Source: Vreelandella boliviensis LC1 (GTDB lineage: Bacteria > Pseudomonadota > Gammaproteobacteria > Pseudomonadales > Halomonadaceae). From it: DNA of 64,000 nucleotides. The DNA lies in contig NZ_JH393257.1 in assembly GCF_000236035.1 (NCBI RefSeq), positions 397,035-461,034 of the forward strand, given 5' to 3'. The translations under genes and the position numbers were made by a program. Below, in pieces: positions 26,448 through 35,313 of the stretch. Every line of letters starts with the position of its first letter. Position 1 is the stretch's first letter. Under the pieces are notes generated by a model. The model was not told the DNA's origin. It did no database searches and saw only the letters and a program-made list of their open reading frames with translations.

Positions 26448-27057
26448 AGGAGCAGCAAACAGCACAGCGCTGCACAGTGATCACATAAGCACGCCAGCCC
26501 AAACGCCTATTGGCTGGGGAGACAGCCCCAGCCACTACGGACGAATAAGCCGTGCGCTGCACTGGCTGACCGCCGCGCTGGTCACGCTGCAATTCACCGT
26601 GTTGCTTGCTTGGCGGGGAATGGGTGAAAACGCGATTACGCTGTTTTTGGCAAGTATCGGCCCCCACGGCTCGTTAGGGTTTCTGATCCTGATCGTGACC
26701 CTCGCGCGTCTTGGCTGGGCATGGGTCAACCGCAAGCAACGTCCTCCACAGCCGACTGGATTAGGTGGTCGCATGGCGCGCCTGGTGCATATCACCTTTT
26801 ATGGGCTGCTGTTGTGGCTACCCGCTTTCGCCATTCTGCGCCAATACGGTCGCGGCGGCGCACTGCGCTTTTATGGCCTGGAGCTACTGCCCGAAGCGGA
26901 GCGCAACATCACCTGGATGATCGCACCCGCCGATCTGCTTCACGGCCCACTCTCGTGGCTGCTATGTGGATTAGTCATCGGCCATATAGCGATGGCACTG
27001 ATTCACCGCTGCTGGTTCAAGGACAAGGTACTGGCGCGGATGGTGGGGGTAAATTGA
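26440..27057 (+). CDS. Cytochrome b561 family membrane protein
   Basis: This 205-residue four-helix membrane protein of the bacterial cytochrome b561 group has helix 1 beginning RISRALHWLTAALVTLQF, with the haem-ligand histidine, and further histidines in HGSLGFLILIV, HITFYG and HGPLSW. It probably moves electrons between quinol and haem. It overlaps the SIP gene (ATGGGTAA), so the two are co-translated; this suggests a membrane electron route for ferri-siderophore or ferric iron reduction, which is inference. The N-terminal 30 residues before the first helix are unusually long and polar. Confidence 0.82.
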   Translation: MGKGAANSTALHSDHISTPAQTPIGWGDSPSHYGRISRALHWLTAALVTLQFTVLLAWRGMGENAITLFLASIGPHGSLGFLILIVTLARLGWAWVNRKQRPPQPTGLGGRMARLVHITFYGLLLWLPAFAILRQYGRGGALRFYGLELLPEAERNITWMIAPADLLHGPLSWLLCGLVIGHIAMALIHRCWFKDKVLARMVGVN

Positions 27058-27114
27058 TAAAATTTTAATCCGCTGCTTAAGAGTCACTAAACGTTAATTC
27101 AGCACGGATAGGCG

Positions 27115-27285
27115 TCAGGGATAATTTTGTCGAGAGTGGACCACTGATATGGCCTCAATGCGATCCGCCACTTGGTAGACCACAATAAAGTTTGGGTGAG
27201 CAACAATTTCTCGTGTACCCGGCCAGCGGCCCACTTGGTGTAAGAGCGGCACCCTCTCCACTGGGCTTTGTATGTCAGCGCGTGA
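27115..27285 (-). pseudogene. Remnant of a RelE/ParE-family toxin gene
   Basis: Read on the minus strand, the last 45 codons give VGRWPGTREIVAHPNFIVVY followed by QVADRIEAISVVHSRQNYP and a TGA at 27115-27117. This is the characteristic C-terminal half of RelE/ParE toxins. The N-terminal half and any antitoxin gene are missing; upstream the sequence runs into the hydrolase fragment. The fragment is too short for a functional toxin. Confidence 0.7.
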
Positions 27286-27289
27286 TAAT

Positions 27290-27729
27290 AACTGGCATCT
27301 TCCACGCTGCCAGATTCTGCTCTACCCCTGCACCAGTGTCTGGCAGAACAGCGAGTCTCACCGCCGATACGCACAAGCTACCTGCTGGAAACAGACACCC
27401 TGCAGTGGATGTTTGGTCACTATCTCAATAACGATGAGGAACGCCACGACTGGCGTTTTGCGCCACTAGAAGCTGCTGAACTCAAAAACCTACCACCTGC
27501 GTTTATCACCCTAGCCGAACATGCCACCTGGTCGACGAAGGCATCGCCCTACGTGAACCGTTTACAGCAAGTGAACGTGGATACCCAACTGACCCTTTAC
27601 CCCGGCATGGTGCACGACTTCGCACGCCTGGGCAGCATCGCGCCAGATGCCACCGGTCAGGTACGCGCGGATATCGCCAAGGCGCTACGGCAGCATCTCA
27701 GCAACCATCCAAACCCAGTAGATGTTTAG
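27290..27729 (+). pseudogene. Remnant of an alpha/beta-hydrolase-3 esterase gene
   Basis: The last 106 codons (from 27409) carry the C-terminal part of an HSL-type esterase, with LPPAFITLAEH and YPGMVHDF containing the catalytic histidine. Upstream, LPRCQILLYP and NSESHRRYA lie in another frame. Around 27370-27377 one base has been lost: RYAQ and YLLETDTLQWMFGHY would otherwise be joined. The GxSxG nucleophile region is absent. The gene is therefore truncated at its 5' end and frameshifted. Confidence 0.7.
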
Positions 27730-27841
27730 TTGTCGCCGCATGGGGTACGGCATGGATCGTACATCTGACGCTTCTTGCCACGGGTAGCATTTTGAGCAAC
27801 AGAGTGTTGCAAGAGCGTACAAATACAGAACATAATACTAA

Positions 27842-27856
27842 TAATAACAATTACTA
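27842..27856 (+). promoter_or_regulatory. Fur box candidate upstream of receptor 4
   Basis: TAATAACAATTACTA matches the 7-1-7 Fur model at 10 of 14 positions and lies 33 bp before the receptor start, within an A/T-rich promoter stretch. Confidence 0.55.
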
Positions 27857-27889
27857 TTAACATTAAAAATATCATGCAAGGGGATTACT

Positions 27890-30094
27890 ATGCACCAACT
27901 TCGTACCGGCCTGCGCAGGCAATTGCTCACCGTGGCCATTGCCAATGCCTGCGCTGCAACGCTATTCGTGGCTCCAGCGGCTTTCGCTCAAGGCACCATG
28001 ACGCAAGAGGCTGAAAACGACGAAACGATCAATACATTGCCCACCGTCCAGGTAACCGGCGAGTACCTGCGTGATGCTTCGACGGAAGGAACAGGCTCAT
28101 ACACAACTGACTCAATGAATACCGCAACGCGGCTAGGCTTATCCATTCGTGAAACACCGCAATCAGTATCAGTTATCAGCCGACAACTGATTGATGATAT
28201 GCAGTTAGAATCACTGACGGATGTGGTCAATACAACGACGGGCCTCACTTCAACTCAGCAAGATAGCCAAAGACATGTTTTTTCAGCACGTGGGTTTGAG
28301 ATTAATAATTATCAAATTGATGGTGTACCAACGGCTTGGGAAAGTGGTTATTCCGCTGGTGAATCACAAATGGACACCATACTTTATGACCGTATAGAAG
28401 TAGTTCGTGGTGCGAGCGGTTTAACTTCCGGCGCGGGGGATCCTTCGGCCGCGATTAACCTTGTACGTAAGAAAGCGGATAGTGAGGAATTTACTGGGCA
28501 TGCCGCTATCAGTGCTGGCAGCTGGGATCGCCATCAGGGTACAGTGGATATTTCAACGCCATTAAATGAAGCTGGAACCGTACGTGGCCGAGTCGTTGGC
28601 AGCTATCTCGAAGAAGGTTCTTTTGTTGATTCGCTGGAAAATGAAAAATCTGTTTTTTATGGCACTTTAGCTGCCGATATCACTGATAATACCTTGATGA
28701 ACATTGGCATCAGCCACCAACGAAACAGGCCCACCGCCTCAACCTGGGGTGGTTTGCCTGTTTGGTTTAGTAATGGAGAAAGAACAGATTGGTCTCGTTC
28801 TAAAACGGTCGGCGCAGACTGGACAAGATGGGATTCAGAAGTCACCAACTACTTCGTAAACCTTGAGCATAACTTCGATTCTGGCGCATCGATTTACGCA
28901 GCTTATAGCAAAAATATTAATCAAGCTGATTTACCGTTAGTCTATTTGTCCGGTTCTCCAGATAGGCAAACCGGCCTTGGAATGGGCGCATTTCCAGCTT
29001 GGTATGAATTTGAACGAGAGCAGGACAACATCGATATCTATGGTAACCTGCCATTTGAATTTTCTGGTCGTGACCATGAGATGACTGTAGGTCTTATGCA
29101 CAACAATCAGGACTTTACTTCCGAACGTCGTAATGCACTGAATGTTCCCTCAGTTGGAAATTTCTATGCGTGGGATGGCTCTTATCCAGAGCCTGACTGG
29201 GGTCAACAAACAACCAATATGAGAAAAGAAACTGAACAACTTGGTGGTTATGGCGCTTTACGCTTATCGCTGGCTGACCCACTGACGCTGATCCTGGGTA
29301 GTCGCATTACTAACTGGGACATTGAAGGTATGAAATCAAATGGTGACTTATTTGATTTTAGCCATCATCAGGTAGTCACACCGTATGCTGGCTTAATCTA
29401 CGACATTAATGATGTCTATTCAGCTTACGTTAGCTATACAGATATTTTCAATCCTCAAGACGCGCAGGATAAAAATGGCAATTATCTTGACCCACTTGAA
29501 GGTAAAAACTATGAAACTGGTATAAAAGCGGAGTATTTCGAAGGGCGTCTGAACGCCATGCTATCAGTATTTCGTATTGATCAGGATAACTTGGCACAGC
29601 CCGATACGGGATATTTGGTTCCTGGAACCACTAACCAGGCATCATATGCGGCGGAAGGCACCACCAGTGTCGGCTATGAGTTTGAAGTGTCTGGCGCTAT
29701 TACCGATGATTGGAATCTTATGTTCGGGTGGTCACAGTTCCAGGCCGAAGATGCTGATGGTTCAGCAGTAAATACCGCTCAACCTCGTCGTACCGCAACC
29801 TTGTTCACTACCTATAAACTAAATGAATTAACCCTCGGTGGCGGTTTCAATTGGCAAAGTTCCAACTACACAATGGTAACCAACCCTTTGGGAAATAGCG
29901 AAGAAGTAAAACAGGGTAGTTATGCACTTGCTCAACTGATGGCCAGATATCAGATGACACCGGAACTAAGCGCTCAGCTGAATATAAACAATCTATTTGA
30001 TGAGAAGTATTACACCAACAGTGGTGCTTGGTTCGGGCAGTTGGCGTATGGCGCTCCACGTAGCGCAAACTTGACATTAAAATATGACTTCTAA
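27890..30094 (+). CDS. TonB-dependent ferri-siderophore receptor 4 (no STN domain)
   Basis: The product is a 734-residue outer-membrane receptor. Signal peptide 1-33 (cleavage AFA-Q); no STN domain and no neighbouring fecIR, so it is a transporter without its own signalling. The plug contains RETPQSVSVISRQLIDDMQL and RIEVVRGASGLTSGAGDPSA; the barrel ends TLKYDF. It resembles receptor 3 and the FpvA/FhuE group more than receptors 1, 2 and 5. AAGGGGA precedes the ATG. From about 28080 on the gene is A/T-rich (35% and 43% GC in two hand-counted 60-bp lines), unlike its GC-rich signal-peptide region. A strong terminator follows. Confidence 0.92.
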   Translation: MHQLRTGLRRQLLTVAIANACAATLFVAPAAFAQGTMTQEAENDETINTLPTVQVTGEYLRDASTEGTGSYTTDSMNTATRLGLSIRETPQSVSVISRQLIDDMQLESLTDVVNTTTGLTSTQQDSQRHVFSARGFEINNYQIDGVPTAWESGYSAGESQMDTILYDRIEVVRGASGLTSGAGDPSAAINLVRKKADSEEFTGHAAISAGSWDRHQGTVDISTPLNEAGTVRGRVVGSYLEEGSFVDSLENEKSVFYGTLAADITDNTLMNIGISHQRNRPTASTWGGLPVWFSNGERTDWSRSKTVGADWTRWDSEVTNYFVNLEHNFDSGASIYAAYSKNINQADLPLVYLSGSPDRQTGLGMGAFPAWYEFEREQDNIDIYGNLPFEFSGRDHEMTVGLMHNNQDFTSERRNALNVPSVGNFYAWDGSYPEPDWGQQTTNMRKETEQLGGYGALRLSLADPLTLILGSRITNWDIEGMKSNGDLFDFSHHQVVTPYAGLIYDINDVYSAYVSYTDIFNPQDAQDKNGNYLDPLEGKNYETGIKAEYFEGRLNAMLSVFRIDQDNLAQPDTGYLVPGTTNQASYAAEGTTSVGYEFEVSGAITDDWNLMFGWSQFQAEDADGSAVNTAQPRRTATLFTTYKLNELTLGGGFNWQSSNYTMVTNPLGNSEEVKQGSYALAQLMARYQMTPELSAQLNINNLFDEKYYTNSGAWFGQLAYGAPRSANLTLKYDF

Positions 30095-30136
30095 AGCATC
30101 AGCATAGCAATATTTAAAATTTTCGTATCAGATGTT

Positions 30137-30170
30137 TACCCAGCCCTATCTATTTAGGGCTGGGTATTTT
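30137..30170 (+). terminator. Rho-independent terminator between receptor 4 and binding protein 4
   Basis: TACCCAGCCCTA (30137-30148) and TAGGGCTGGGTA (30155-30166) form a 12-bp perfect stem with a 6-base loop, followed by TTTT. It lies 43 bp after the receptor stop. Confidence 0.85.
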
Positions 30171-30294
30171 AGTAAAAAAACATTGCTGCCAAAAGATAAT
30201 TTTTTCTAATGCGTGTCTAGGCATCGGCGAGTTATTTTTTAATTTAACACTTTAAACCATAGCAGTCATGATACATGTCTTTAAGGCGCGACAC

Positions 30295-31143
30295 ATGAAG
30301 TTTTTCACGACCGCACTAGTGTTTCTTACATTCTTCAGCATTGCATATGCTGGCGAAAGACAACCCATTGCTACTTTCGACTGGGCTGTTACAGAAACCC
30401 TGAGTATGCTGGACATTGGCTCGCTAGGCGTAACGCAACTGGAAACTTATAACGAGTGGGCAGATAATGGGCTTATCGCAGATGATGCTATAGAGCTGGG
30501 CTTTGGCTCAATGCCAAACCTTGAGCTGATATCACACCTAAACCCTTCACTAGTAATAGGGGGTCTTACACGTCTGAATGAAAAACTATCGCATATCGCG
30601 CCCACGGAAAATATCTCCCTATTTCCGATTACGGGCGACCCTTGGCAGGCAGTGCAAGACTTCACTCTGGCTTTAGCGGAGCGACTGGGGCACCAAGAGG
30701 ATGCAAGGCGTCTTATCCTTGAATCTGAACAACAACTTGCTAGGCTCAGCCATAAAATTCCTACAGACCAAGCCCCTCTCCTTATTATCCAATTTAGGGA
30801 TGATCGTCATGTCTGGATATATGGTGAAGACAGCCTATTTCAAGGCATTTTAGATCAACTTGACCTTACCAATGCATGGAATAAACCAACAAACCATGTA
30901 GGGGTTTCCACTGTCAGCATTGATGAACTACCCGCCATTGAAGGGAGGCTGGTTGTTTTGAAGAGCCCTCATTATACCTCCAGCATTGGTGATCGCCTCA
31001 ACCGTGGCGGGCTATGGCAGGCGTTATTACGTCTACGCGGTGGCAATACTATCTACCTTCCTGTTAATTACTGGACTCTGGGAGGCCTCCCCTCTGCCAT
31101 GCGTTTCGCCGAGACCTTGGTAGAAACGCTTGAAGATACATAA
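30295..31143 (+). CDS. FhuD-type ferri-siderophore periplasmic binding protein 4
   Basis: The product has 282 residues: signal peptide about 1-18 (FFTTALVFLTFFSIAYA) and a class III binding fold with FDWAVTETLSMLDIG, MPNLELISHLNPSLVIGG and LDLTNAWNKPTNHVG. It is closest to the cassette 1 protein (shared DPWQ, FRDDRHVWIYG/AWVYG and NYWxxGxLPSAxRFAE segments). The ATG at 30295 has AAGG 8 bp upstream; an upstream ATG at 30268 is less likely. It should serve receptor 4. It lacks the extended Pro-rich tail of the cassette 1 copy. Confidence 0.82.
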   Translation: MKFFTTALVFLTFFSIAYAGERQPIATFDWAVTETLSMLDIGSLGVTQLETYNEWADNGLIADDAIELGFGSMPNLELISHLNPSLVIGGLTRLNEKLSHIAPTENISLFPITGDPWQAVQDFTLALAERLGHQEDARRLILESEQQLARLSHKIPTDQAPLLIIQFRDDRHVWIYGEDSLFQGILDQLDLTNAWNKPTNHVGVSTVSIDELPAIEGRLVVLKSPHYTSSIGDRLNRGGLWQALLRLRGGNTIYLPVNYWTLGGLPSAMRFAETLVETLEDT

Positions 31144-31208
31144 TTTCTTCTCAGTCGCCCCCAATTAGACGGCCGAGAAGAAGGCGGACTACCTGTACAA
31201 ACCAGCAA

Positions 31209-31847
31209 TCAAACCAGTTCTTGTTCGTCTACTATTGCCTCCCGTTGAGCTACCTCTTGCAGTTTCTCCGCCACCTGCAGCAACAGCGAATCACTGGCAA
31301 CAATCGAGAAGTGATCCTCAGAAGTTTCAATAGCCCGACGTGGCGCTTGCCCCACTTGATGAGTTAGCGCTTGCCGTTCCTCTTGTGGACGCCCTTCAGA
31401 CCACAAACAATCCGCCTCACAGCTCAACCTATGCAAGGCATCGGTCTTTAGGGAGAGCCTCTTCAGATGGCGTGCCACACAGAAGGTCCGTGCCAGCTCT
31501 TCACCACCCAGAGCGGCATAACCTTCCCGTCCATAGGCCGCATCCGACGCCAGTAGGCGTTCTAGCATAATGGCGAGCTCCGTTTCGCTTGGCTCCTTAC
31601 GGGGCGCTTCATGAGCACTATTGGCGACCAGTTCAGATGAAATGCTCGGCAAGATGACCGACACAAAGGCCGTAAAATCCTTTCGCCAATCATCTTCGTT
31701 CGTCTGGCCGCTACCGGGGATATAAGGATCGACCAGTGCCAATAGGCTCACCTCCTGGGCTTGCTTTTCAAGCCGCGCCGCAACCATTGCCGCCAAGGGA
31801 CCACCTAGCGACCAGCCCAATAACCGATAGGGCCCCTTAGGCTGCAA
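31209..31847 (-). pseudogene. Truncated NRPS-type thioesterase domain
   Basis: About 212 codons encode the C-terminal two thirds of a type I thioesterase domain as found at the end of non-ribosomal peptide synthetases. QPKGPYRLLGWSLGGPLAA contains the nucleophile serine, LVDPYIPG the aspartate and EDHFSIV the histidine. The sequence begins with the family's QPxGPY motif, and an in-frame TAG lies five codons upstream (31860-31862), so the first strands and everything before them (condensation, adenylation, carrier domains) are lost. The TTG at 31847 has no ribosome binding site. It is a relic of a siderophore synthetase, by inference, lying between two uptake pairs. Confidence 0.75.
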
Positions 31848-31930
31848 GCAATACTTTTTCTAGCATTAGATTTCGGTCACTACACAGCCCCGTGATATTG
31901 ACTTCACCCATAAGCTATTCATAATACAAA

Positions 31931-31945
31931 TAATAACGATTAATA
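31931..31945 (+). promoter_or_regulatory. Fur box candidate upstream of receptor 5
   Basis: TAATAACGATTAATA matches the 7-1-7 Fur model at 10 of 14 positions, 40 bp before the receptor start. It is very similar in sequence and placement to the site at 27842-27856. Confidence 0.55.
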
Positions 31946-31985
31946 TTCGTAAAAATAGAAAAATACTAACGCAAGGAGAACATTC

Positions 31986-34166
31986 GTGCACCACCCCACT
32001 TTCCGCAAGCGGTGGCTGACAGTCGCCATTGCTGTCGCTACCTCAAGCGCGTCGGCTGTTGTCGTTGCGCAGGACGCTGAGCTGGCACCTTCGTCAAGCA
32101 GTGAGTCTTCAACCCCGTTACCTACACTGCAGGTCACGGAAAGTCGTCTTTATGAAGAAGCCAGCGGCCCTGTGCTGGGTATTGCAGCCACCCGCAGCGC
32201 GACAGGCACCAAAACCGATACGCCGATCATTGAAACGCCACAGTCCATCTCAGTGGTCAGTAGTCAGGAATTCCGCAATTATGGCGCGCGCAACGTCAAT
32301 CAAGCGCTGGGCTATACGGCTGGCGTGGCCAGCGCCTATGGCGGGGGAGGTGCTGACACAACCCATGACAGCATGATGATCCGCGGTTTCAGTGTGTATA
32401 ACAGCTACCGGGATGGCAGCAAATATCAAGCCAATGTCTTCGATGCCCAGCAGGAGCTCTATGGCCTGGAGCGGTTGGAGGTACTCAAGGGGCCCTCGTC
32501 AATTCTGTATGGCGTGGCGTCTCCTGGGGGCTTGATCAATGCGGTCAGCAAGCGCCCAACCAGCGAACCCTTGCGCGAAGTTAATCTGCAGGTAGGCAGT
32601 TTTGATCGGCGCCAAGTCTCTGCGGACTTTTCCGACTCCCTGGATGAAGATGGCGAGTTTTCTTACCGTTTAACCATGCTGCGCCGCGAAAGCAACACCT
32701 TTATCGACCATGTGCCGGATGATCGCACTTACATCGCGCCAGCCTTTAAATGGCAGCCTAATGAGGATACCTCGCTGACCCTACTCAGCGAGTATCAGCG
32801 GGACGAGACGACTTATGTCTACGGGCTACCCGCCAGCGGCACCATTCTCCTCAACCCAAACGGCAAGATTCCTCGGGAGCGATTCGTTGGCGAGCCTGGA
32901 TTCGATGACTACGATAATGAGAGTTACTCCCTCGGCTACCTTTTCGAGCACGACTTCTCCAATCGCCTGAAACTCAGCCACAATTTTCGCAGTTTCCACT
33001 CGGATAGAAACTTCGACAACGTCGGTATTGTTCAGCAACCTCAAAGCTCCGCTGGGCGACTTTTTTCCAGAACCGCCCATGATCGCCGCGATGCATCCAG
33101 GGCGGTCTCCTCCGATACATCCTTGCAGTACGATTGGGAGGCCGGAGCGACAACCAACACAACTCTGGCCGGTCTTGACTACGTCCGCCAGCGCCACGAA
33201 ACAGAACGTTACCAGCAGACCGTCCCTGCCCTGGATATCTACAATCCTGTCTATGGGAGTGGACAATTGGGTGAGAGTATCCCCAATCAATATTCCAATG
33301 TGAGCCGTAAGGAGCAGGTTGGACTGTATCTTCAGAACCAGATGAAGATTGCCGATAAATGGGTCGTCATGCTGGGCGGGCGTCAGGATTGGACGGATAC
33401 TGAAGCCTCTCGGTATTTCGACCCTTCTCAAGAGCAGCAGCAGGATGATGAGGCATTCACAGGCCGTGTTGGGTTCGTTTACCTGGCCGATAATGGCTTG
33501 GCACCTTTCGCCAGCTTTAGTCAATCTTTTGAGGTGGCAACGGGTACTGATCGCAATGGCGATCAATTCGAGCCCACCCGAGGTGAGCAGTATGAGCTGG
33601 GGCTGCGTTTTCAGCCAGAAGGCTGGGACACTATGTTAACCGCCACCGCTTACGAATTGACCCAGGAAAACATGCTAGTCGCTGACCCGGTCGACACCAC
33701 TTTCCAGACACAAATAGGAGAGGTGCGTTCTCGGGGCGTCGAGCTGGAGGCCAAGACGGAGATCGGCCTCAATGCCAACCTGGTCGCCGCGTATGCCTAC
33801 ACTGATGCCCGGACGACTAAAAGCAGCCCGACCACTCCCGAAAAAGTTGGCGAACGAACCGGTCAGGCACCCTACAACCAGTTCTCGCTATGGGGTGACT
33901 ATCGCTTCAGTGATTTCGGTCTACCAGGGCTAAAACTGGGTGCGGGTGTACGCTATGTGGGTTCAACGCTTCCTAATGCCTATCTTGATGGCGAAGTGCC
34001 TGACTTTACCCTTGTTGACGCCATGGTCAGCTATGAGACGGGCCCATGGCTACTCTCCTTAAATGCGACCAACCTGACCGATAAAACCTATATCGAGTCC
34101 TGCACCTATGCGTGTTTCTATGGCGAACCGCGCAGTCTTGTCGGTACGGCGTCCTATCAGTGGTGA
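31986..34166 (+). CDS. TonB-dependent ferri-siderophore receptor 5 (no STN domain)
   Basis: This 726-residue outer-membrane receptor begins with GTG at 31986 (AAGGAG, 7-bp spacing). Signal peptide is about 1-28; no STN domain. The plug (ETPQSISVVSSQEFRNYGAR; RLEVLKGPSSILYGVASPGG) and barrel (ending SYQW, with YIESCTYACFYGEPR) are highly similar to receptor 2, so both probably bind related hydroxamate siderophores. Receptor 2 can signal and this one cannot. The gene is GC-rich like the background. It is followed 86 bp later, without a hairpin, by its binding-protein gene. Confidence 0.92.
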   Translation: MHHPTFRKRWLTVAIAVATSSASAVVVAQDAELAPSSSSESSTPLPTLQVTESRLYEEASGPVLGIAATRSATGTKTDTPIIETPQSISVVSSQEFRNYGARNVNQALGYTAGVASAYGGGGADTTHDSMMIRGFSVYNSYRDGSKYQANVFDAQQELYGLERLEVLKGPSSILYGVASPGGLINAVSKRPTSEPLREVNLQVGSFDRRQVSADFSDSLDEDGEFSYRLTMLRRESNTFIDHVPDDRTYIAPAFKWQPNEDTSLTLLSEYQRDETTYVYGLPASGTILLNPNGKIPRERFVGEPGFDDYDNESYSLGYLFEHDFSNRLKLSHNFRSFHSDRNFDNVGIVQQPQSSAGRLFSRTAHDRRDASRAVSSDTSLQYDWEAGATTNTTLAGLDYVRQRHETERYQQTVPALDIYNPVYGSGQLGESIPNQYSNVSRKEQVGLYLQNQMKIADKWVVMLGGRQDWTDTEASRYFDPSQEQQQDDEAFTGRVGFVYLADNGLAPFASFSQSFEVATGTDRNGDQFEPTRGEQYELGLRFQPEGWDTMLTATAYELTQENMLVADPVDTTFQTQIGEVRSRGVELEAKTEIGLNANLVAAYAYTDARTTKSSPTTPEKVGERTGQAPYNQFSLWGDYRFSDFGLPGLKLGAGVRYVGSTLPNAYLDGEVPDFTLVDAMVSYETGPWLLSLNATNLTDKTYIESCTYACFYGEPRSLVGTASYQW

Positions 34167-34252
34167 TGATGGCACTTCTTTATTCACACAACACAGGCTG
34201 GATCGTGACATATCAAAATAGGCCTTTTTATCGCCCTGTAAATCATAAATGC

Positions 34253-35170
34253 ATGGCCTTATCGATCACGTTGCTCATCAGCATATGGATGAGCAACGTT
34301 TCGATAGCCAGCGATGAAAACAGCGTAGCGCCATTAGCTACGTTTGATTTCGCCATCGCGGAAACCCTCAATGCAATTGGTAACCCTCCTAGATTTCTGT
34401 CGGGTCTAGAGGGTTATGAAACATACTCGCGGCAAAATGGCATTATTCCCAATACGACTAACCTGGGTTTTCGTCATCTTCCTAACCTTGAGTTACTTTC
34501 AAGCGATCCCCCACAGCATATTCTGATTTCACCGCCCGCCCATGCCAGCTTACTGCCAAGGCTCAGAAAAATTGCTGATGTTATGGAGTATCCACTTTAT
34601 AAGTATGCCGATGTTGATGGCGGCCATAACGACTGGGAAACGATCGAAGAACTGACGCGTCAGCTTGGCGATTTGGTTGGCAACCCTGCCGCTGCGGAGA
34701 ATTATATCGAGCAGTCCAACCATCACTTCGCGGCGTTGAAACGACAGCTTAATGATATCGACTCACCTGTTTTGCTGGTGCGCCTGTTGGATGAACGCCA
34801 TGCCCGTGTTTATGGCGCAGGAAGCGTTGAGGGCATGATGTTAAATAGCCTTGGCCTTCAGAACGCTTGGCAGGGAGACTTAGGCCGATGGGGCATGACA
34901 ACCGTTAGCGCAACGCCTCTGTTTGATATCGACGCCAAACTGGTATTTCTTGACAGCCCCTATGGCCCGGACGGAGGCGTGAGGCAACTACTCTCGGATG
35001 GACAATGGCGACACTTGCCAAGCGTGGAACAGGGCAACTACACGATTATTTCCGTCAACTATTGGTCCTGGGGAGGAATACCTGCTGCCCGGCGTTTTGC
35101 CGACAGTCTTGTCAGCCGCCTTATTGAAAGCGATAACATTGATAAAGCTTCTGCCGATACAAGCCAGTGA
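34253..35170 (+). CDS. FhuD-type ferri-siderophore periplasmic binding protein 5
   Basis: The product has 305 residues with signal peptide about 1-20 (ALSITLLISIWMSNVSIAS), then FDFAIAETLNAIGNPP, LPNLELLSSDPPQHILISPP and LGLQNAWQGDLGRWG. It is closest to the cassette 2 protein, mirroring the closeness of receptors 2 and 5. The ATG at 34253 is chosen because the signal peptide starts there. An in-frame ATG at 34166 overlaps the receptor stop (TGATG) and would add 29 residues; it cannot be excluded and would mean translational coupling. The C-terminus is more polar and divergent than in the other four. Confidence 0.8.
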   Translation: MALSITLLISIWMSNVSIASDENSVAPLATFDFAIAETLNAIGNPPRFLSGLEGYETYSRQNGIIPNTTNLGFRHLPNLELLSSDPPQHILISPPAHASLLPRLRKIADVMEYPLYKYADVDGGHNDWETIEELTRQLGDLVGNPAAAENYIEQSNHHFAALKRQLNDIDSPVLLVRLLDERHARVYGAGSVEGMMLNSLGLQNAWQGDLGRWGMTTVSATPLFDIDAKLVFLDSPYGPDGGVRQLLSDGQWRHLPSVEQGNYTIISVNYWSWGGIPAARRFADSLVSRLIESDNIDKASADTSQ

Positions 35171-35313
35171 CTCGCGTTTTTACCTAAAGTACTAAACCTC
35201 AGCCTTCCGCAATCACTCACACCTTCCGCTGATACTCTCGTCGCTGCCCAGTACAAACCGTAGCCATGCTAGACTGTTGACCATATCGCTGTTTTTTGCC
35301 CTGGAGGCCCACC

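Noticed and set aside
31209-31847. Functional stand-alone thioesterase
   Set aside because: The catalytic residues are present, but the domain lacks its N-terminal strands and a usable start, so it is treated as a relic.
32826-33566. 246-codon open frame on the minus strand, antisense to receptor 5
   Set aside because: Mirror frame of a GC-rich coding region; composition not protein-like and no start signal.
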